A stretch of 64,000 nt of DNA from Verrucomicrobiota bacterium (GTDB lineage: Bacteria > Verrucomicrobiota > Verrucomicrobiia > Chthoniobacterales > SZAS-18): positions 16,876-80,875 of the forward strand of contig JAFEGM010000016.1 in assembly GCA_018240025.1 (NCBI GenBank). Reading direction: 5' to 3'. The notes beneath the pieces are model-generated. The model ran no database searches. It was not told the DNA's origin and was given only the letters and a program-made list of their open reading frames with translations. The translations under genes and the position numbers were made by a program. Shown piece after piece: positions 50,841 to 62,669 of this stretch; positions within the stretch are counted from its first letter, which is position 1, and every line of letters begins with the position of its first letter.

Positions 50841-53213
50841 TCAGGCGGCCGCCTGCGCGCTGAGAGCGGCCGCAGCGGCGGCGACCTTCTGCTGGTCGGC
50901 CTCCGGCAGCAGTTCCATCTGGCGGCGGGCGAGTTGGGTGAGCGCCTTCACGGACAACTCCGCATAGGAGAACGGCTTGGCCAGGAAGTCCGTGCCACCG
51001 CTGATGCGAGATTTGGCGAGAGCGTCGAACGAGTTGAGCGAGGTCACGAAGATGACCGGAGTCTTGTCGTAGTTCGGCAGCGTGCGCAGATGCTTGCAGA
51101 GATCGAAGCCGTTCATGCCGGGCATTTCGACGTCGAGGAAGATGATGTCGAAGCGGTGCTCCTGCAGGAGTTTGAGCGCTTCGACCGCATTGGCGGCCGA
51201 CTGGTAGGCGATCTCCGCCTTGGTGAGCGAATGCGCCACGTAGCGGCGGCCGATCATCTCGTCGTCCACGACCAGCGCGAGGGCCTCCTGCTTGGCGAAG
51301 TCGCGCAGCGCGCTGGCGCGGCTGAAGAGGAGGCCGATGTAGTCGACCGCCTGCACGAGCGTGCGCATGCACGAGGCATTCAGGCGTTCCGGCTTCTCCT
51401 GGATCTTGAGCAGCAGCGCCTCGATGGCCGAGGCCAGGCGCGAGACCTGACTGAACCCCGCCAGGCCCGCGGTACCGGCGAGCTTGTGGGTGTTCTTGAA
51501 GAGCGCCGTGATGTACATGTCGCGCTCGGGCGCGCCCGCGGCGGTCTTCATGAGCGCCTTGGCGTCGGCTCCGATCGTGGCCACGCTCATCGGGGCTTCC
51601 TGCAGGAAGGCTTCCTTGATCTCCGCTTCGAAGGCGGCGTCGTCCGGCGGGAGGAAGTCGGGCAGGTCGTTGCCCGGAGGCGGCGGCGCCGGGATGCGGG
51701 TCGTGATTTTGCGGATGGTCGAGGCCGTCGCGTCGGCCGGGACCGGCGTCTCGGCGACCTTCTGCTCGTTGAAGAGCGACTGCACGGCCTCGACCACCTG
51801 GAGGGGCGTAATGGCCGTCTTGTCGAGGACGCGCACGGCTCCCGCCAGCATGGCCTCTTCCTGCATCCGCTGGTTCATGGCCGCCGTGCAGAGGATGACC
51901 GGCAGATGGCGGAGCTGCGGCTCGGAGCGGATCATCTGGAGCACCTGCAGGCCATCCATCCGCGGCAGGTGAGCGTCGAGCAGGACGGCATCCGGCGGCG
52001 ATTCCCGCAGGCGCTGCAGGCCGGTTTCGCCGTCGAGGGCGAGTTCGACGACGTAGCCCGCGCGGGTCAGTCGGGCCCGATAGATCGTGGCCACCATTTC
52101 CTCATCCTCGATGAGCAAAACGCGCTTGGCGCTCGTCCCGGCCAGCGGCACCGGGCCGGTGGGTGGGATGATGCCCGCGGAGACCGGCTGCGGCAGGGGC
52201 AGCCCGGGCGCGGCGATGGGCGCGGGCGCGACGGGCGCCGGGGGAGGCGGGGCCGGCTGCTGGAACTGCAGCGGCGAACTTCCCGGAGCAGCCGTGGCCG
52301 GCAGGAGCGGCCCGCTCGGCGCAAAGGGCTGGGGCGGCGGCATGACCACCCGATTCGTCTGCGGGACCCCGGGCGGCGTGATCACCGGCGCTGGCGGGGC
52401 GACCGGGGCAGGCTGGGGCGCGGAGATCGGACGGCCGAAATCCTCGGGCATCGAGACGATGCTGCTGCCGAGCTTGATCGGTCCGGTCTGCCCCTGCTGG
52501 AAGAGGCTCTTCTTCGGCGTGAAGACGCGCTTCCGGAGCGCCGTGCGGAGGGCGAGGAAAAGGTCCTCCTCGGTTGCGAGACCGCGGTCGAAGACCCGCG
52601 TCGCTCCGGCTGCCAGCGCCTCGGCTTCGCCGAGGTTGGCCCCCTGCTCGGCCAGCGCGATGACTGGCAGGCGCTTGTAGGGCTCGAGAGTACGCAGCCG
52701 GCGCACGAGTTCCACGCCGTTGAGCCGCGGCAGGACGAGGCGCATGATGACCGCATCGGGATTCGACTCGAAGATCTTCTGCACGCCCTCCTCGCCGTCG
52801 AAGGCCGTCTCGACCACGAAGCCTTCGTTTTCGAGCATCGCCTTGCAGTCCGCGACCGCGACGGCGTCGCTGTCGATGACCAGCACCTTCTTGCGCGTCT
52901 CCTCCTGCTTGGCCAGCTGCTGCAAATCCTGACTGGCAGGGATCCAGAGCGGATCCTGCCACGCGTTCTGCGGCGCCTTCTGGCCCAGCATCTTGGTGAA
53001 GATGCCCGGTTTGCGGGTGCCCCGCGGGTCGTTCAGGATCGGCTCCGGCTCGACCGACGGCTGTGCGCCGATGCGACGGGTCGTCGGCACCTGCGGCGTG
53101 GCTGGTGCCGGCGGCGGCGCGACGGGTGTGGAGGAAACCTGGGCGGGGGGCGGCGCCGCTGGCCGTTCTTCTGCCCGGAAGAAGGAAATCAGCTTGGAGA
53201 ACAAAGAGGCCAT
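50841..53213 (-). CDS. Multi-receiver signalling protein REC-REC-HPt-REC with a degenerate first receiver
   Basis: A 790-residue cytoplasmic phosphorelay protein. Receiver 1 (109-228) lacks the phosphoacceptor: R158 replaces Asp in AVIMRLVLPRLNG, and the Thr and Lys of the active site are missing too. Receiver 2 (363-480) is intact (D413 in LLDAHLPRMDG). An HPt domain (525-635) has H576 in FKNTHKLAGTAGLAG. Receiver 3 (645-765) is intact (D694 in IFLDVEMPGMNG, Lys in FLAKPFS). Pro/Ala-rich linkers separate them. There is no kinase core or DNA-binding output, so it probably relays or stores phosphate for other kinases. Start ATG 53213. Confidence 0.9.
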   Translation of the reverse strand: MASLFSKLISFFRAEERPAAPPPAQVSSTPVAPPPAPATPQVPTTRRIGAQPSVEPEPILNDPRGTRKPGIFTKMLGQKAPQNAWQDPLWIPASQDLQQLAKQEETRKKVLVIDSDAVAVADCKAMLENEGFVVETAFDGEEGVQKIFESNPDAVIMRLVLPRLNGVELVRRLRTLEPYKRLPVIALAEQGANLGEAEALAAGATRVFDRGLATEEDLFLALRTALRKRVFTPKKSLFQQGQTGPIKLGSSIVSMPEDFGRPISAPQPAPVAPPAPVITPPGVPQTNRVVMPPPQPFAPSGPLLPATAAPGSSPLQFQQPAPPPPAPVAPAPIAAPGLPLPQPVSAGIIPPTGPVPLAGTSAKRVLLIEDEEMVATIYRARLTRAGYVVELALDGETGLQRLRESPPDAVLLDAHLPRMDGLQVLQMIRSEPQLRHLPVILCTAAMNQRMQEEAMLAGAVRVLDKTAITPLQVVEAVQSLFNEQKVAETPVPADATASTIRKITTRIPAPPPPGNDLPDFLPPDDAAFEAEIKEAFLQEAPMSVATIGADAKALMKTAAGAPERDMYITALFKNTHKLAGTAGLAGFSQVSRLASAIEALLLKIQEKPERLNASCMRTLVQAVDYIGLLFSRASALRDFAKQEALALVVDDEMIGRRYVAHSLTKAEIAYQSAANAVEALKLLQEHRFDIIFLDVEMPGMNGFDLCKHLRTLPNYDKTPVIFVTSLNSFDALAKSRISGGTDFLAKPFSYAELSVKALTQLARRQMELLPEADQQKVAAAAAALSAQAAA

Positions 53214-53399
53214 TGCGAAGAAATTAGCTCAACACAGCCAGGGCGCGCTAGGCAACAGTCAATCCGGCCGATTTGATCGAATTCACCGCAGTTTGGGCGC
53301 CTTGGCCATCCGCAGTCCTGTCCGTTTTTGATGCTACAGAGGCTGAGGGCGAAATCTGACGCCTCCGCCTTCGCCAGCGCGGGAGCCCTCGGACCCGGC

Positions 53400-54272
53400 T
53401 CAGGCGCCGATGGGGTGCCAGACGGTCTTGAACTCCACGAAGTCGCGGATGCACTCGGCGCTCTCGTGCCGGGCATCGAGCCAATCGGACGCGGAGACGG
53501 AAGGCGGACGGATCTTGCAGCGCTTCACGCTGTCCGCGCAGCCCGTGGCGAGCGTCTTCGCGTCGGCGGCGCTGACCACGGCATCGACCCCGCGCAGATG
53601 GGCGTGGGTGGCGAAGGTCGGCACCAGTTCGGCGCGCTGGCCCGTGAGCAGATTGATCACCCCGCCGGGCAGGTCGCTGACCGCGAGCATCTCGCCCAGC
53701 AGAATCGACGGGTAGGGCACGGTCTCGGAAGCCAGCGCCACCACCGTGCTGCCTCCGACCAGGATGGGCGCAATCTGGCTGACCAGCCCGAGGAGCGGGC
53801 AGCGGTCATCCGCGATGACGCCGATGACACCCATGGGCTCGCAGATGGTGAAGTTGAAGAAGGGCCCGCTCACCGGATTCGCCGCGCCGAGCACCTGGGA
53901 GAATTTGTCGCACCAGCCGGCGAAGTAGATGAGCCGGTCGATCGCGGCGTTCGTTTCCGCCGTGGCCTCAGCGCTGCTGCAGCCCGTGCCCTGCGCAATC
54001 CGCTCGGCCATTTCGCCGGCGCGGCTCTCGATCATTTCGCCGAGCCGGTAGAGGATCTGTCCGCGGTTGTAGGGCGTGCGACCGGCCCAACCCGGACCCG
54101 CTTTCGCCGCGGCCTCGACCGCATTGCGCAGATCTTTCCGCGTGCAGCGGGGGACGTGGGCGAAGAACTCACCCCCATGGTGGATCGGCGAGACGCGGCC
54201 ACTCTCGGAGCGAATGAAGGCGCCTCCGACATAGCATTTGGGGGTCTTGGAAATGGGCAGACGCACGCTCAT
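53400..54272 (-). CDS. Short aldehyde dehydrogenase-like protein lacking the catalytic half
   Basis: A 290-residue protein resembling the N-terminal half of an aldehyde dehydrogenase (normal length about 480). Seen are YVGGAFIRSESGRVSPI, GPGWAGRTPYNRGQILYRLG, FNFTICEPMGVIGVIADD and LPGGVINLLTGQRAELVPTF. The catalytic core with the Glu and Cys of the active site is not recognisable, and the C-terminus ends in FVEFKTVWHPIGA. This ending and the lack of the catalytic part resemble non-catalytic ALDH subunits that pair with an active one (ALDH16-like arrangements). The active partner is not in the window. It is not obviously frameshifted: the tail looks intact. ATG 54272 used. Confidence 0.7.
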   Translation of the reverse strand: MSVRLPISKTPKCYVGGAFIRSESGRVSPIHHGGEFFAHVPRCTRKDLRNAVEAAAKAGPGWAGRTPYNRGQILYRLGEMIESRAGEMAERIAQGTGCSSAEATAETNAAIDRLIYFAGWCDKFSQVLGAANPVSGPFFNFTICEPMGVIGVIADDRCPLLGLVSQIAPILVGGSTVVALASETVPYPSILLGEMLAVSDLPGGVINLLTGQRAELVPTFATHAHLRGVDAVVSAADAKTLATGCADSVKRCKIRPPSVSASDWLDARHESAECIRDFVEFKTVWHPIGA

Positions 54273-54414
54273 GATGAGGGCAGCAAAGCGCAGATGCCCC
54301 GGGCAACTCAAGCGCCAATTCACCCGGCCATTCCTGTCATGCCGGCCGCGCGTTCCAGCCGAGGCTTTCGCTGCGGAGGAATCCCGTCCATTATTCCGCT
54401 CCATCACCGCCTCC

Positions 54415-55308
54415 ATGTTCTCCGGCTCCTACACCGCCCTCGTTTCCCCCTTTCAACGCGATGCGCTCGATGACGCTTCCTACGTCCGGTTGATCGAGCA
54501 CCAGATCCGCGGCGGCATCACGGGTATCGTGCCGGTCGGCACTACGGGCGAGTCGCCGACGGTCACCCACGAGGAACACCTCACGCTCGTGCGCCGGGCG
54601 GTGGAAATTGCCCGTGGTCGATGTCAGGTCGTGGCGGGGGCGGGGTCGAACTCGACGCGCAAGTCGATCGAACTGGCCCAGGCCTGCGAGAAGCTGGGGG
54701 CGGATGCGCTACTGCTGGTCGCGCCGTATTACAACAAGCCCACGCAGGAAGGGCTGTATCGGCACTTCCGGGCCGTGGCGGAAAGCACCTGTCTGCCGAT
54801 CATGCTGTATTCGGTGCCCAGCCGCACGGTCGTGGAGATCGGGGTGGAGACGGTGCGTCGCCTGGCCGCGGACTGTCCGAATGTGCGCTCGATCAAGGAA
54901 GCGGGTGGCACGCCGGAGCGCGTGAGCGCACTGCGCCAGCAACTGCCGCCGGACTTCGCCATCCTGAGTGGCGACGACTCCCTGACGCTGCCTTTCCTGG
55001 CCGTGGGTGCGGTTGGAGTGGTGAGTGTGGCCTCCAATCTCCTGCCGGCGGAAGTCACCGCGCTGGTGAAGCATTTCCTGGCCGGACGCCCGGCGGACTC
55101 GCTCGCGCTGCACGAACGTTACTATCAGTTCTTCAAGGACATCTTCGCCGAGCCAAATCCGGTGCCGATCAAGCAGGCGTTGGTTTGGTGCGGCATCATC
55201 GAGTCGCCCGAGGTGCGCGGCCCGCTCTGTCCGCTCGCCGAAGGCACCTCGGCGCAGTTGCGCGCGTTGCTGCAGCGGCTGGCCCTCCTGCCGGCCGAGG
55301 CAGCCTGA
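54415..55308 (+). CDS. dapA: 4-hydroxy-tetrahydrodipicolinate synthase
   Basis: A 297-residue TIM-barrel enzyme of the lysine/diaminopimelate pathway. The signature GTTGESPTVTHEEHL is clear, the catalytic Tyr lies in LYSVPSRTVVEIGV, and the Schiff-base Lys is in VRSIKEAGGTPER. SGDDSLTLPFLAVGAVGVVS follows. Start ATG 54415 gives standard length. It is divergent from the short ALDH-like gene. It supplies diaminopimelate for peptidoglycan. Confidence 0.93.
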   Translation: MFSGSYTALVSPFQRDALDDASYVRLIEHQIRGGITGIVPVGTTGESPTVTHEEHLTLVRRAVEIARGRCQVVAGAGSNSTRKSIELAQACEKLGADALLLVAPYYNKPTQEGLYRHFRAVAESTCLPIMLYSVPSRTVVEIGVETVRRLAADCPNVRSIKEAGGTPERVSALRQQLPPDFAILSGDDSLTLPFLAVGAVGVVSVASNLLPAEVTALVKHFLAGRPADSLALHERYYQFFKDIFAEPNPVPIKQALVWCGIIESPEVRGPLCPLAEGTSAQLRALLQRLALLPAEAA

Positions 55309-55329
55309 TCTTCGAATCGCTTCCCTGCC

Positions 55330-55824
55330 ATGAAACACCTGCTCGCCATCCTCAGCCTGCTTTTCGTCTGCCTGCCTGCTGCGTCCGGGCAAGACGTGAC
55401 CAAGTATTCGCCCGAGACGATTTTACAGCTGATCAAGATCCACGAGCGGGATCCGATCAGCGAGCGCGGCGTCGCCGCACGGGCGGTCATTCTGGAGTTT
55501 GCCGACAAGAGCGACACCGTCCTGATCAACATTTCCGAGCGGGCCATGCCGTGGGAAGCCGACCAACGCACCCCGGAGGCCGCACGACGTGTCCTGACCG
55601 GCGCGTATGTGGCCGGCAACGTGCGCTCACAACTCGAGCGCAAGGTGAACGCCAACGACTCCCTGGCTGGCTGGGCCTCGGTCTTCCGCGCCTACGAGGC
55701 TTTGCGCAAACACTCGCGTGGTATCCGCATCGCCAGCGTGGAGGCGCTTCTCGAGGAGGAGAAGAACGGCCAGCTGAAGGCGCGCGCCATGGAAGTCGAC
55801 GGACAGGACCGGGAAAGCGCCTGA
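55330..55824 (+). CDS. Hypothetical exported protein
   Basis: A 164-residue protein with a signal peptide (MKHLLAILSLLFVCLPAASG) and a mostly helical mature part (PISERGVAARAVILEFADKS, AARRVLTGAYVAGNVRSQLE, AWASVFRAYEALRKHS). It begins 21 bases after dapA and is probably on the same transcript. I do not recognise a family. Confidence 0.6.
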   Translation: MKHLLAILSLLFVCLPAASGQDVTKYSPETILQLIKIHERDPISERGVAARAVILEFADKSDTVLINISERAMPWEADQRTPEAARRVLTGAYVAGNVRSQLERKVNANDSLAGWASVFRAYEALRKHSRGIRIASVEALLEEEKNGQLKARAMEVDGQDRESA

Positions 55825-55980
55825 ACCGACGGAGGGAAAGCGCATTCTCTTTGGAGGATGGCGAGCGAGGCTTCGCGGATCCTCGAAGGACGCCCGCCGG
55901 GCGCCCTCAGGGCGCGTGAATGCAGGGCTGCCGAAGTTCTCAGCTAGCCGCATATCTTCTGCGCAGAATGCAGACTTTAT

Positions 55981-56009
55981 TTGACACCGTGCGGAGCGAA
56001 TGACAAAAC
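55981..56009 (+). promoter_or_regulatory. Putative promoter of the HU gene
   Basis: A consensus TTGACA (55981-55986) and, after 17 bases, CAAAAC (56004-56009) as a loose -10. It is 65 bases before the HU start. The rest of the 249-base gap after 55824 holds no gene I can support, only a GC-rich stretch (GGACGCCCGCCGGGCGCCCT, 55890-55909) with inverted repeats. Confidence 0.4.
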
Positions 56010-56044
56010 GCCGCGTCCTCGCTAACCACTCTCCCCGGAAGGCG

Positions 56045-56068
56045 AAGTCTCCAAGTCACCGACTCTCC
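56045..56068. repeat. Short tandem 8-mer run in the HU leader
   Basis: AAGTCTCC, AAGTCACC and GACTCTCC follow each other at 56045-56068, directly before the HU start codon. The core GTCTCC resembles the heptamer of the array at 46867. Confidence 0.5.
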
Positions 56069-56073
56069 AATTA

Positions 56074-56349
56074 ATGAATAAAGCCAACCTCATCGAATCC
56101 GTGCAGAAGGCCCTCGGCGCCGACACGAGCAAGTCCCACGCCGCCGCCGCGGTGGAAGCTGTCGTCGACGGCATCAAGGCCGGCCTCAAAAAGGACAAGT
56201 CCGTCCAACTCATCGGCTTCGGCACGTTCAAGGTCGCCCAGCGCAAGGCTCGCACGGGCGTGAATCCGAAGACGCGCCAGAAGATCAAGATCAAGGCCTC
56301 GAAGACCGTCAAGTTCGTCGCCGGCAAGGATCTCAAGGCCAAGCTGTAA
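56074..56349 (+). CDS. hup: HU-family DNA-binding protein
   Basis: A 91-residue HU/IHF-type nucleoid protein. The N-terminal dimer helix MNKANLIESVQKALGADTSK and the DNA-binding arm block LIGFGTFKVAQRKARTGVNP with the Pro at the arm tip are canonical. The Lys-rich C-terminus KTVKFVAGKDLKAKL matches the family. It has its own promoter-like TTGACA and a strong terminator, so it is a single-gene unit. Confidence 0.96.
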   Translation: MNKANLIESVQKALGADTSKSHAAAAVEAVVDGIKAGLKKDKSVQLIGFGTFKVAQRKARTGVNPKTRQKIKIKASKTVKFVAGKDLKAKL

Positions 56350-56393
56350 GCGGCCTCCCGACCGGGAAAATCGCTTTCCCCCTCGAATCGAAG

Positions 56394-56424
56394 ACCCGTC
56401 CCGCCGTCCGGCCGGACGGGTTTT
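56394..56424 (+). terminator. Intrinsic terminator of the HU gene
   Basis: An 8-bp stem ACCCGTCC (56394-56401) with GGACGGGT (56414-56421) around a GC-rich 12-base loop that can form extra pairs, followed by TTTTCC. Confidence 0.85.
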
Positions 56425-56549
56425 CCTTTTTCGCCGCGGACACGCGCAGCGGTTTCGGCGGGGGCGAAGCGGGGTTGGGCGTTCAAAACTATTGGCAAAT
56501 AAGTTGCTCCCGCTTGCGTCCAACCCTGCTAAGTAAACTGCTTCCAGAC

Positions 56550-56948
56550 ATGAAATCCCTGCTCACCCTTGCACTTACGGCCGCTCTGGCCGTTTCATCT
56601 CTCAGCCTCACTTCCTGCGACACCGTGGGCGACCGCGTGCTCGGCGGGGCCGCGGTCGGCGCGATCGCCGGCGGCCTGACCGGCAGCGGGCGGAACGCCG
56701 CGGCGGGCGCCGCCATCGGCGCAGCGGCGGGCGGACTGATCGGGGTCATCGAGGCCGAGAACGAGCGTTCCTACTATGCGCGCGGCTACGCCGAGCCCTA
56801 CCGGAGCTATCCGGTGGCCAAGCGCACGGGCCGCTACAACTACGTCATCAGCCCGTACTCGCCGTATTACGAGATCAACGTCCGTGGCGTTCCGCCCGGG
56901 GCGCTGGTGCGCGACCCGAGCTGCAACCGTCTCTTCATCCGTCCCTGA
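56550..56948 (+). CDS. Glycine-zipper lipoprotein
   Basis: A 132-residue lipoprotein. The signal peptide and lipobox end in SLTSC, followed by a glycine-zipper membrane segment (LGGAAVGAIAGGLTGSGRNA and AAAGAAIGAAAGGLIGVI). The C-terminal region is Tyr/Arg-rich (YARGYAEPYRSYPV, then YVISPYSPYYEINVRG). It resembles the glycine-zipper 2TM/OmpA-like envelope lipoproteins found next to stress genes. Start ATG 56550. A terminator follows. Confidence 0.82.
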   Translation: MKSLLTLALTAALAVSSLSLTSCDTVGDRVLGGAAVGAIAGGLTGSGRNAAAGAAIGAAAGGLIGVIEAENERSYYARGYAEPYRSYPVAKRTGRYNYVISPYSPYYEINVRGVPPGALVRDPSCNRLFIRP

Positions 56949-56975
56949 TCGCGGCGGCTCTGCATTCTCTCCACG

Positions 56976-57003
56976 AGGCGACGCCCCCGGGCGTCGCCTT
57001 TTT
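56976..57003 (+). terminator. Intrinsic terminator after glycine-zipper lipoprotein gene
   Basis: AGGCGACGCC (56976-56985) pairs with GGCGTCGCCT (56990-56999), with an extra C-G pair and a two-base loop, then a five-T run. Confidence 0.9.
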
Positions 57004-57060
57004 CGTTGGCGGTCGGCACGCAGCCGCCATCTTGCAGGCCACCGAAACTCCCCCCTGTCC

Positions 57061-58299
57061 GTGCTGCTGCGTGCCCGCCATTTGCTGCCCATCTCCACGC
57101 CACCGATCGAGAACGGAGCGCTGCGGATCCGGGCGGGCCAGATCGCGGAGGTAGGTCGCTGGGAAGACCTTCGCGCCGTGGCAGAACCGGGCGAGGAGGT
57201 GGTCGATCTGGGCGAGCAGACGGTCTTGCCGGGGTTGATCAATGCGCACTGCCACCTCGACTACACCGGCATGCGCGGGGCGATCCTGCCGCCCGAGAGC
57301 TTCAGCGCCTGGATCGGCCGGATCAATGCGCTGAAGCGGGAGCTGACGGACGACGACTACCTGCGCGCGATCGAGTCAGGCTTCGCGCAGTGCCTGCAGA
57401 CCGGCACCACCGCGCTGGTCAACATCGAGGCGTTCCCCGAGCTCATGCCGCGGCTGGCCACGCCGCCTCTGCGCACGTGGTGGTGCTACGAGTTGATCGA
57501 CATCCGTCAGCGCATCGCGACCGATGACGTCATCCGGGGGGCGCTGAGCTTTTTTCAGCACCGCACCGGCTGGCTGGGCGGATTTGGCCTCAGTCCGCAC
57601 GCCCCTTACACGGCCAGCGCAGAGCTTTATCGGCTCGCGCGCGCAGCCGGCCGTGTCCACGGCATGCCGGTCACCACGCACCTGGCGGAATCGCAGGAGG
57701 AGCAGGACATGTTTCTGCACGCCTGCGGTCCGCTGCACGATTTCCTGCGCGGCCTCGGCCGGCCCATGGAAGACTGCGGGCAAGGCGAAAGCGCGCTGAC
57801 GCAGTTGCAGGCCAAGGGCGCCCTCGACGCGGATTGTCTTGTCGCTCACCTCAATTTGCTGACCTCGCGCGACGAGTCACTGCTGGCCCCTGGGGCACCG
57901 CTCCACGGGTTGAGCGTGGTGCATTGCCCCAGCAGTCACGCGTACTTTCGACACCCCGAGTTTCCCGCGGAGCGATTGCGAGCGCTCGGCGCGAACCTCT
58001 GCCTCGGCACCGACAGCCTGGCGAGCGCGGCCTCGCTCGATCTGCGCGCCGAACTGCGTCTGTTTGCCGCGCGGCATCCGGGCCAGGCGCCGATCGAGCT
58101 CCTCGAATTGGTCACGACGCATCCCGCCACCGCGCTGCGGGCAGGTGGACGACTGGGCTGCCTCGCGCCGGGTGCGGCGGCCGATCTGCTGGTGCTCCCG
58201 TTGCCGTCTGGCGGCGATCCGCTGGAGGCTGCCGTCCATGCGGTCGTGCCGCCGAGCAGCGTCTGGGTCGCTGGCCGTAAGACCTGGTCGGCCGAATGA
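57061..58299 (+). CDS. Metal-dependent amidohydrolase (cytosine deaminase-like)
   Basis: A 412-residue TIM-barrel amidohydrolase of the TrzA/SsnA/MtaD group. Metal-binding blocks are INAHCHLDYTGMRG, HAPYT with THLAES, HLNLL and VHCPSSHAYF, and GTDSLASAASLDL with the catalytic Asp. The enzyme likely deaminates or hydrolyses an aminated purine or pterin-type substrate. Aminodeoxyfutalosine deaminase of the futalosine menaquinone pathway is one candidate, but the sequence alone does not decide. GTG 57061 is used because it gives the family N-terminus. Confidence 0.83.
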   Translation: MLLRARHLLPISTPPIENGALRIRAGQIAEVGRWEDLRAVAEPGEEVVDLGEQTVLPGLINAHCHLDYTGMRGAILPPESFSAWIGRINALKRELTDDDYLRAIESGFAQCLQTGTTALVNIEAFPELMPRLATPPLRTWWCYELIDIRQRIATDDVIRGALSFFQHRTGWLGGFGLSPHAPYTASAELYRLARAAGRVHGMPVTTHLAESQEEQDMFLHACGPLHDFLRGLGRPMEDCGQGESALTQLQAKGALDADCLVAHLNLLTSRDESLLAPGAPLHGLSVVHCPSSHAYFRHPEFPAERLRALGANLCLGTDSLASAASLDLRAELRLFAARHPGQAPIELLELVTTHPATALRAGGRLGCLAPGAAADLLVLPLPSGGDPLEAAVHAVVPPSSVWVAGRKTWSAE

Positions 58300-58356
58300 T
58301 AAGGGCCGCGGATGACTCCGCGGCCCAGGCATGGCTCAGCTGAGTTGTGGGCGGGC

Positions 58357-59751
58357 TCAACCCATCTTGCGGCGCAGGTAGGCCAGCAGATCGGTCCGCG
58401 TGATGAGGCCGAGGAACTGCCCACCATCGCAGACGATGGCCACGAAGCCACGGTCGAAGATCTCCATCAGATCCTGCAGACTCGCATTGGGAGTGACCGT
58501 CTGAATCTTGTCAGTCATGGCCGTGCGCACCGCGTCCCGGTAGCGCTCGGGGGCATTGTGCACCCGCAACAGGACGTCGGATTCGTCGAGGATGCCCTGC
58601 ACTTCGCCCTGCGGGCCGAGGACTGGCACCTGCGAGATGTCCGCCAGGCGCATGCGCTTGAAGGCCGTGAGGAGGGTGTCCTCCGGGCCGACCGTGACGA
58701 CCTCGCCGGCATCATGCCGGCGCGAGATGACGTCGCGCAGATCGTCGTGCCGCGGGCGGTCGAGGAACCCCTGCTCGACCATCCAGAAGTCGTTGTACAT
58801 CTTCGAGAGGTACTTGTTGCCACTGTCGCACAGGAACGTGACCACCCGCTTGGGCGTCGTCTGAGCGCGGCAGTAGCGCAACGCGGCTGCCATGAGCGTG
58901 CCGGAGGACGAGCCGCCGAGCAGGCCCTCCTTGAGCAGCAGTTCACGACCGACCTGGAAGCTCTCGCGATCGGAGATGGCGTAGGCGCGCCGGGCCAGCG
59001 ACAGGTCGCAGATATCGGGGACGAAGTCCTCGCCGATGCCTTCGACCGCCCAGCTCCCGGCCTCTCCCATCTTGCCGGTGTTGATGTAGGGCGCGAGGAT
59101 CGACCCCTCGGGATCCGCCAGCACCATCTCGCAATCGGGCGCGGCCTTGGCGAAGTAGCGGCCCAGCCCGCTGAGCGTGCCGCCCGAGCCGACGCCACAG
59201 ACCACTGCATCGACTTCACCGCCCATCTGCTCGAAGATCTCCGGACCGGTCGAGCGCTCGTGCGCCGTCGGATTGTCCGGATTGCAGAACTGGTTGACGT
59301 AGAAGCTGCCCGGAATCTCGGTGGCGAGCCGCGCGGCGATGTCCTGGTAATACTCGGGGTGGCCCTTGCCCACGTCGCTGCGCGTGATGCGGCAGTCGGC
59401 GCCCAGCGCCTTGAGATGGAAAACTTTCTCCTGCGCCATCTTGTCGGGGATGACGAGGATGATCTTGTACCCCTTGGCCCGCGCCACGAGCGCCAGCCCG
59501 AGCCCGGTGTTGCCGGCGGTGGCTTCAATGATCGTGCCGCCGGGCTGCAGGCGGCCGTCGCGCTCCGCCGCCTCGATCATGGCGAGCGCGATGCGGTCCT
59601 TGATGGAGCCGGTGGGATTCTGGCTCTCCAGCTTGACGAACAGCCGGCAGACGCCGGTGTCGATGCGGGTAATCTCCACGAGCGGGGTGGAGCCGATGAG
59701 CCCGAGCACGCCGGGGGGAGCGAGTTCGGTGGTGGCAGGGGAAGAGGACAT
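58357..59751 (-). CDS. cbs: Cystathionine beta-synthase (PLP domain plus CBS pair)
   Basis: A 464-residue enzyme. The PLP-dependent cysteine synthase-like domain has the Schiff-base Lys in [34 protein letters not shown] and the phosphate loop [15 protein letters not shown]. The Ser-rich loop [13 protein letters not shown] is also seen. Two CBS motifs fill the C-terminus (residues 335-464; [20 protein letters not shown] and [20 protein letters not shown]). CBS pairs are regulatory; SAM may act here, as in eukaryotic CBS. The reaction is homocysteine plus serine to cystathionine. ATG 59751 gives MSSSP. Confidence 0.92.
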   Translation of the reverse strand: MSSSPATTELAPPGVLGLIGSTPLVEITRIDTGVCRLFVKLESQNPTGSIKDRIALAMIEAAERDGRLQPGGTIIEATAGNTGLGLALVARAKGYKIILVIPDKMAQEKVFHLKALGADCRITRSDVGKGHPEYYQDIAARLATEIPGSFYVNQFCNPDNPTAHERSTGPEIFEQMGGEVDAVVCGVGSGGTLSGLGRYFAKAAPDCEMVLADPEGSILAPYINTGKMGEAGSWAVEGIGEDFVPDICDLSLARRAYAISDRESFQVGRELLLKEGLLGGSSSGTLMAAALRYCRAQTTPKRVVTFLCDSGNKYLSKMYNDFWMVEQGFLDRPRHDDLRDVISRRHDAGEVVTVGPEDTLLTAFKRMRLADISQVPVLGPQGEVQGILDESDVLLRVHNAPERYRDAVRTAMTDKIQTVTPNASLQDLMEIFDRGFVAIVCDGGQFLGLITRTDLLAYLRRKMG

Positions 59752-59900
59752 TGCGTCATAAACCACGGAATCGGTCGGCTTTCATCCGAATTCGGGCGCG
59801 GCGTACCCCCCGAGGCCGGGACCGCGTGTCATCGGCCGTCCCGGCTTTGACCCCCGGCGGCTTTGCGGCTTCCCTCCGGCTCGCTTCCACTCCCCGCGCC

Positions 59901-62664
<2,764 letters not shown>

Positions 62665-62669
62665 CCACC

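Noticed and set aside
50832..53276. Plus-strand open frame of about 810 codons
   Set aside because: Antisense of the three-receiver protein. It is Arg/Gly-rich with no recognisable motif.
58312..59850. Plus-strand open frame of about 510 codons
   Set aside because: Antisense of cystathionine beta-synthase, which has all its motifs on the minus strand.
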